From Petrosia ficiformis (taxonomy: Eukaryota > Porifera > Demospongiae > Haplosclerida > Petrosiidae), in contig OX345636.1 of the NCBI GenBank assembly GCA_947044365.1, forward strand, positions 14,668,615 through 14,732,614: 64,000 nt of DNA, given 5' to 3'. The notes under the pieces are model-generated. The model did not search any database, was not told where the DNA came from, and saw nothing but the letters and a program-made list of their open reading frames with translations. The position numbers were made by a program, and so were the translations under genes. Below are positions 59,044-64,000 of the stretch, piece after piece (position 1 is the stretch's first letter; each line of letters opens with the position of its first letter).

Positions 59044-60614
59044 TCATGGTAGTTCATTGTCCGCAATAATATTGATTTCATCAACTGAAGAATCAGACTG
59101 TTCTTTACCAATATTTATCTACATAGAAGAAAAAAAATAGGAGTAAGCTAGACCTATGAAGATGATCTGGTTACAGTAGTACATAACTTCTTACTGAAGT
59201 CATATAGTTTCTCTATACATAACATTATAATAAATACTCTATACCACATGCATTCTCCACTAGTTCACTGTAATGAATGATGCAGAATAGTCTGAAAAAC
59301 AGAACTCCTTTTCATCAGTGAGACTATTAAGTAGTAACATTCTCCATGGCTAAGAATTAAACTTCATCAAAGGCAGTGTTATTACATAATTGACAAAAAT
59401 ATTGTAAAGCTGCTGCTTGTCTCGCCTTTCAAAAGGTATATAAAATCTCAATACATTGTTGTGCAAACCATTAACACATGTGTTAGATTAACACAGATTT
59501 TACAGGATATGACATATCATTACACACAAACACATTTTTACAGTGGCAAGTATTCTTGGACAATTATTAAAAAATTACAAAATGGCAGATTAGTGAGCGT
59601 TTAAGAAAAGAAATTGCTTTGTGACAACAAAAGTACCCAAAATCACAAACCTGGCTGTATATTCCCTCACAAAAATGATGCGTGCATGCTTCTCACATCA
59701 TGTGGCAAAACTGCATGTGAATGGTACACATGAAGGTATGTGTATATAGAATATGAGCATGTGTGCTGTACAATGTACATTAATACATGTACATGCAGAA
59801 AGTAGATGTCACATAGTCCAAACTTTTACTGTACATGTCATCCAACATATACACACAAACATCCCACAACTGCATGTGAATGGTACACATGAAGGTATGT
59901 GTATATAGAATATGAACATGTGTGCTGTACAATGTACATTAATACATGCAGAAAAGTAGATGTCACATAGTCCAATTTTTACTGTACATGTCATCCAACA
60001 TAGACACACAACAAACACAGAACAAAACAACATTACCACAGTATTCTTCATAGCAAGTTGAGATTCCAAATCCTTAATTCTTGCTTTGAGACTGGTCACA
60101 TTCTCAGGACACTCTCCGGTAACATCTACATCAATACGTTGATTTTGAATAGTTTCCTTACTTATGGTTATAGATGGAAGTGATCTAGTGAACAACGTCT
60201 CTCCATTCGGATCAGTATAGAGACTCACCATCTGATAAACGAAAGATACAATTACATGTACTTACTATATCATTACAAGGCCTATACACAAGAGAGTGAT
60301 CTCTTGTGTATAGGCCTTGTAAGTAAAAGTGTACTATACTCATGCTGAAACATTCCATGTAATGTACGAACTACCTACATGAACATAATTAAATTATGAA
60401 ATTGCACACATCTTTTGAAGCATGGGACAAATAAGGCTGATATTGCACGAGTGGGCATGACATAACCAATATACTTCATGACTTCAAAGTCATATTTATA
60501 AAGCTTAATGAAGCCACTAACCACACAGTGCATGTATCAAACTACGGTGCACGTAGCACATTTATATCACTGTCGAAAGCTTAGGGTGGCTTCATCATAA
60601 CATATATATAATTA

Positions 60615-60646
<32 letters not shown>

Positions 60647-62167
60647 TTAGATACATAGATAGATACAGTAGATAGATAGATAGATGAACGCTACGTTTAA
60701 ATACTCACTAAATGACTGTTATGTAGAAAGCCAACCAAATTCAGTATCTTTGAAGACCAATATACACTCTACCAGGACACCAAATTTGGTTTGTTTCCTA
60801 TGCAATACAACCAATTACCGAGGATTTAAATGTAATTGATTGATCTAACATTTGAAAATGGCATTATCACTTTTCCTCAGAGTGGATCACCACTTGCAAA
60901 TACAAAGGAGAGCATATACATGTACATTGTGTATTTACCTTAGGTATAAATAATATTCCCAGAAAAAGAGATGCCTCAATCAACAGAGCAAGACCAAATA
61001 GAGCAGCATACACATCATGATAATGCTGTAGAGCAAATTCTGTCACTACTAAAAGCACTAGTATAATACTATTAAAATATATTATAGCAGTTATCTCTTT
61101 GGAGTCATTAAGAGCTTTAATTTTGACTCTACGAGTGTGAAAGGCCATGAATATGGCAATTACTTGTAGAGATCCTTTGTAGGCAAATGAAATCCCCAGC
61201 CATGTCAAAGATTGGTTTCTGGTACAAATGAATACATGATTTTCATTTGTGATGCCATCACTCTGATAAAAGAAAGATAAATATGTCAAGTGTTGTGATA
61301 CATGTACATATAGTTTATTTGTCTATCTTCCATTTTGGCAGAGTTTCATACAGCGGGTTAGGGAGTTCTTCCATAACTTGATTTCCCCAATTGAGATTTC
61401 AGACCAAATGTAATTACTTCTATATACAACAACATTCCAGCATTCTGGGGCCCCAGAAACACCAGAAGCAGCCTCAGAGATCTAGAGGGCCTAAATGTCC
61501 AAACTTTCCTGGGAGCATATCCCAAGACACCACCCCCCTAAGATCAATGTGCTTTGCATCATCAATTGTTTCCCTCCTGTCAAAAAATCCTGTATAAAAC
61601 CATGCTTGGTGTAATTGTATGATGAAACTCCATTTACCCATCTTTCATTCATCTATCCATCCATCCATCCATCCATCCATCCATCCATCCATTCGTCCAT
61701 CCATCCGTTCATCTCCATCCATCTATTCATCTATACATACTGTGATAGTGATTTCATGTTCAATATCAATGGTATCAACAGTTGTTAATCTTGAATCTGG
61801 AATGGATGTTCCAATGAGTAGAATTAACAAATCAATTGTCACAACAATCAAAATGACAATAATGAGAATCCAATCTTTGATAGCCTGAATATAGTTAGTA
61901 AAACATAAACATTATAAAGGTCACATTTCCTCAGAACAATGTTCATAACTTTAGTTTGAAAAGACAAACAATATTATTAAATTAACTCATTATCATGTAA
62001 TTATCCTTCCCATTCTTTTTTGTGTATGTTAATTTCAATCCATTGCTTCATTATTGAGTTATGGTATTAATTTTATGACATTACACTATACAGTATACAC
62101 TATAGTTATTACAAGTCATCACATCTTAATTTTGAGGTTATCATGAATGTGAACAGACTTTAGCTTA

Positions 62168-62216
<49 letters not shown>

Positions 62217-62679
62217 ATTATTATTATTAGATTACTACATGTAGATCTCCCTGTCTGTTTGCTATTGTTGTAGTTAAGGAAGTTACGTCATTCTAGGTAA
62301 GGAAGTTACGTCATTCTAGGGGCTTGTCCAATTCATGGACATGGAATCATAAATGAATGCATGCTTAAACAGGAAGAAAGCTGCTTGTAGCATATATACA
62401 ACTAATAGATGTCCTAGCTGAAATATATTCCAAACGGCATGAGAAAATCACCATGGTTACTACATGTACTAATGTACATGTAAATGATGATACCACAAAG
62501 CATTACTAATACATGTACATGTATATGCATGTACTTGTAGATGTACAAATGTATGTTGATATGTACCATACCTTCTTTTTAGCAGTGGGCTTGTTGAAGA
62601 TGTAGTAAATCCTCCATGATTTAGAAAGAATGACGGCAAAGCATAACGTGTAACCGAGAGAGAAAACCCATATACGAAA
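59044..62679 (-). CDS. GABA-B-like class C receptor copy 3, last five exons
   Basis: Minus-strand exons, with GT-AG borders matching copy 2: 62572-62679, 61741-61884, 60939-61262, 60037-60231, 59044-59118 (TGA). They encode TM3 to TM7 and the tail ([25 protein letters not shown] as [16 protein letters not shown]-type TM7 end, coil [14 protein letters not shown]). Exon 15 is 195 nt here against 201 and 207 in copies 1 and 2 and differs most in sequence, so the juxtamembrane linker evolves fastest. The exon expected next upstream (TM2) is absent from 62680-64000, displaced by the 59-bp minisatellite or beyond the window. The copy is inverted relative to copies 1 and 2. All five exons are open. 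Confidence 0.9.
60273..60322. repeat. Perfect 23-bp-arm hairpin next to exon 15 of receptor copy 3
   Basis: Arms TTACAAGGCCTATACACAAG... (60273-60295) and the exact inverse (60300-60322) enclose GTGA. Copy 2 has one arm only in this place (about 27245-27265), so the hairpin arose by local inverted duplication in copy 3. Confidence 0.93.
62168..62228. repeat. (ATT)n microsatellite
   Basis: About 18 ATT units in intron 12 of receptor copy 3. Confidence 0.95.
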
Positions 62680-62740
62680 CTGCAAGATGAAATGTATAAG
62701 TACAGTAATTGTATACTGTATAGTACAATATACATATAAC

Positions 62741-63665
62741 ACTGAACATGTACTGTACTGTTTAGATATACTAAACTAATACAGTACTTGTATAGTAGTA
62801 CTGAACATGTACTGTACTGTTTAGATATACTACACTAATACAGTACTTGTATAGTAGTACTGAACATGTACTGTACTGTTTAGATACACTACACTAATAC
62901 AGTACTTGTATAGTAGTACTGAACATGTACTGTACTGTTTAGATACACTACACTAATACAGTACTTGTATAGTAGTACTGAACATGTACTGTACTGTTTA
63001 GATATACTACACTAATACAGTACTTGTGTAGTAGTACTGAACATGTACTGTACTGTTTAGATATACTACACTAATACAGTACTTGTATAGTAGTACTGAA
63101 CATGTACTGTACTGTTTAGATACACTACACTAATACAGTACTTGTATAGTAGTACTGAACATGTACTGTACTGTTTAGATACACTACATTAATACAGTAC
63201 TTGTATAGTGGTACTGAACATGTACTGTACTGTTTAGATACACTACACTAATACAGTACTTGTATAGTGGTACTGAACATGTACTGTACTGTTTAGATAT
63301 ACTACACTAATACAGTACTTGTATAGTAGTACTGAACATGTACTGTACTGTTTAGATACACTACACTAATACAGTACTTGTATAGTAGTACTGAACATGT
63401 ACTGTACTGTTTAGATACACTACATTAATACAGTACTTGTATAGTAGTACTGAACATGTACTGTACTGTTTAGATACACTACACTAATACAGTATTTGTA
63501 TAGTAGTACTGAACATGTACTGTACTGTTTAGATACACTACATTAATACAGTACTTGTATAGTAGTACTGAACATGTACTGTACTGTTTAGATACACTAC
63601 ACTAATACAGTACATGTATAGTAGTACTGAACATGTACTGACTAATACAGTACTTGTATAGTAGT
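62741..63665. repeat. 59-bp minisatellite, about 15.7 copies
   Basis: Unit ACTGAACATGTACTGTACTG, then TTTAGATACACTACACTAAT and ACAGTACTTGTATAGTAGT, with starts at 62741, 62800 and on. Copies differ at a few sites (ATATACT/ACACT, TAGTAGT/TAGTGGT) that are shared between non-adjacent copies, suggesting multi-unit expansion. It fills the intron where the next receptor exon is expected. Confidence 0.97.
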
Positions 63666-63851
63666 ATGTTATATGTAATACTGAGATTTGTTGCAGTTTA
63701 ATTTATTATATTTTTTATTTAAGAATTTGTAATACAAAACCCCCACACTCTCCAAGGAGTGTGGTGTGTTTACATGTACATGATCGATTGTTCCCAGCGG
63801 CCCAGCCCACCCCTCCCCTAACAAATCCTTACTGCATATCATAGTACACAG

Positions 63852-64000
63852 TAGGGATGGGCAATATTTTGATTATCGTGATAATCGTGATTAAAATTTC
63901 CTGTGATAATCGTATCGTCTAAATATTGCCATATCGTGGTCACAAAAATAACAATTATTGTCCCATAACTTCAGGTTTTCAGTACTATCACATCTAAATC
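63852..64000. mobile_element. Left end of a second hAT-like element (cut by window end)
   Basis: TAGGGATGGGCAATATTTTG and dense ATTATCGTGATAATCG words resemble the TAGGGGTGGG ends of the MITE at 28815. The eight preceding bases, GTACACAG, would be the target-site duplication. Confidence 0.6.

Noticed and set aside
62741..63665. Possible CRISPR-like array
   Set aside because: Head-to-tail 59-bp units with no variable spacers: a minisatellite.

Overview
The window looks like a piece of an intron-rich, AT-rich animal genome, most likely a demosponge (inference). The evidence is GT-AG introns in every recognisable gene, a local family of GABA-B-like class C receptors, ZU5, OTU and retroviral-type integrase fragments, and dense MITE and minisatellite content. 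No bacterial operons, rRNA or CRISPR array are present.

Layout. 1-3630 (+): 3' half (last six exons) of GABA-B-like receptor copy 1. 4030-4805: a spliced fragment joining an LTR-retrotransposon-type integrase to the C-terminal half of an OTU domain. 4806-8931: mobile-element debris, including hairpin elements and a TA-rich palindrome. 8932-28757 (+): a complete 16-exon receptor (copy 2) with TATA box, signal peptide, Venus-flytrap domain, 7TM domain and coiled-coil tail, 847 aa; its introns carry microsatellites, tandem repeats, a ghost exon and many TACATGTA-type palindromes. 28815-29218: a hAT-type MITE with a perfect 8-bp target-site duplication, one base from the ATG of the next gene. 29228-35691 (+): a three-exon short-chain dehydrogenase (283 aa) whose introns hold a Helitron relic, a tRNA-like SINE, minisatellites and a broken receptor exon. 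39703-41175 (-): a GT14 (core-2 GlcNAc-transferase-like) type II membrane enzyme. 43653-49908 (-): a multi-exon ZU5 gene with short symmetrical linker exons, a helical domain and a hydrophobic tail, interrupted by two in-frame TGA codons and frame breaks. A relic of the GT14 gene abuts its ZU5 exon. 55706-57144 (+): a two-exon GT-B glycosyltransferase (458 aa) of bacterial-like appearance. 57941-58093: gag relic. 59044-62679 (-): last five exons of receptor copy 3, inverted relative to copies 1 and 2. 62741-63665: a 59-bp minisatellite. 63852-end: left end of another hAT-like element.

The three receptor copies share exon boundaries and parts of their introns, so they are recent duplicates. 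The four unrelated genes between copies 2 and 3 show no sign of a common pathway. The most striking pattern is not a new pathway but repeated local inverted duplication: hairpins and foldbacks recur across the window, one carrying a captured piece of a receptor exon. The best candidates for unusual proteins are the integrase-OTU chimera and the ZU5/linker/hydrophobic-tail gene, both apparently damaged in this copy.
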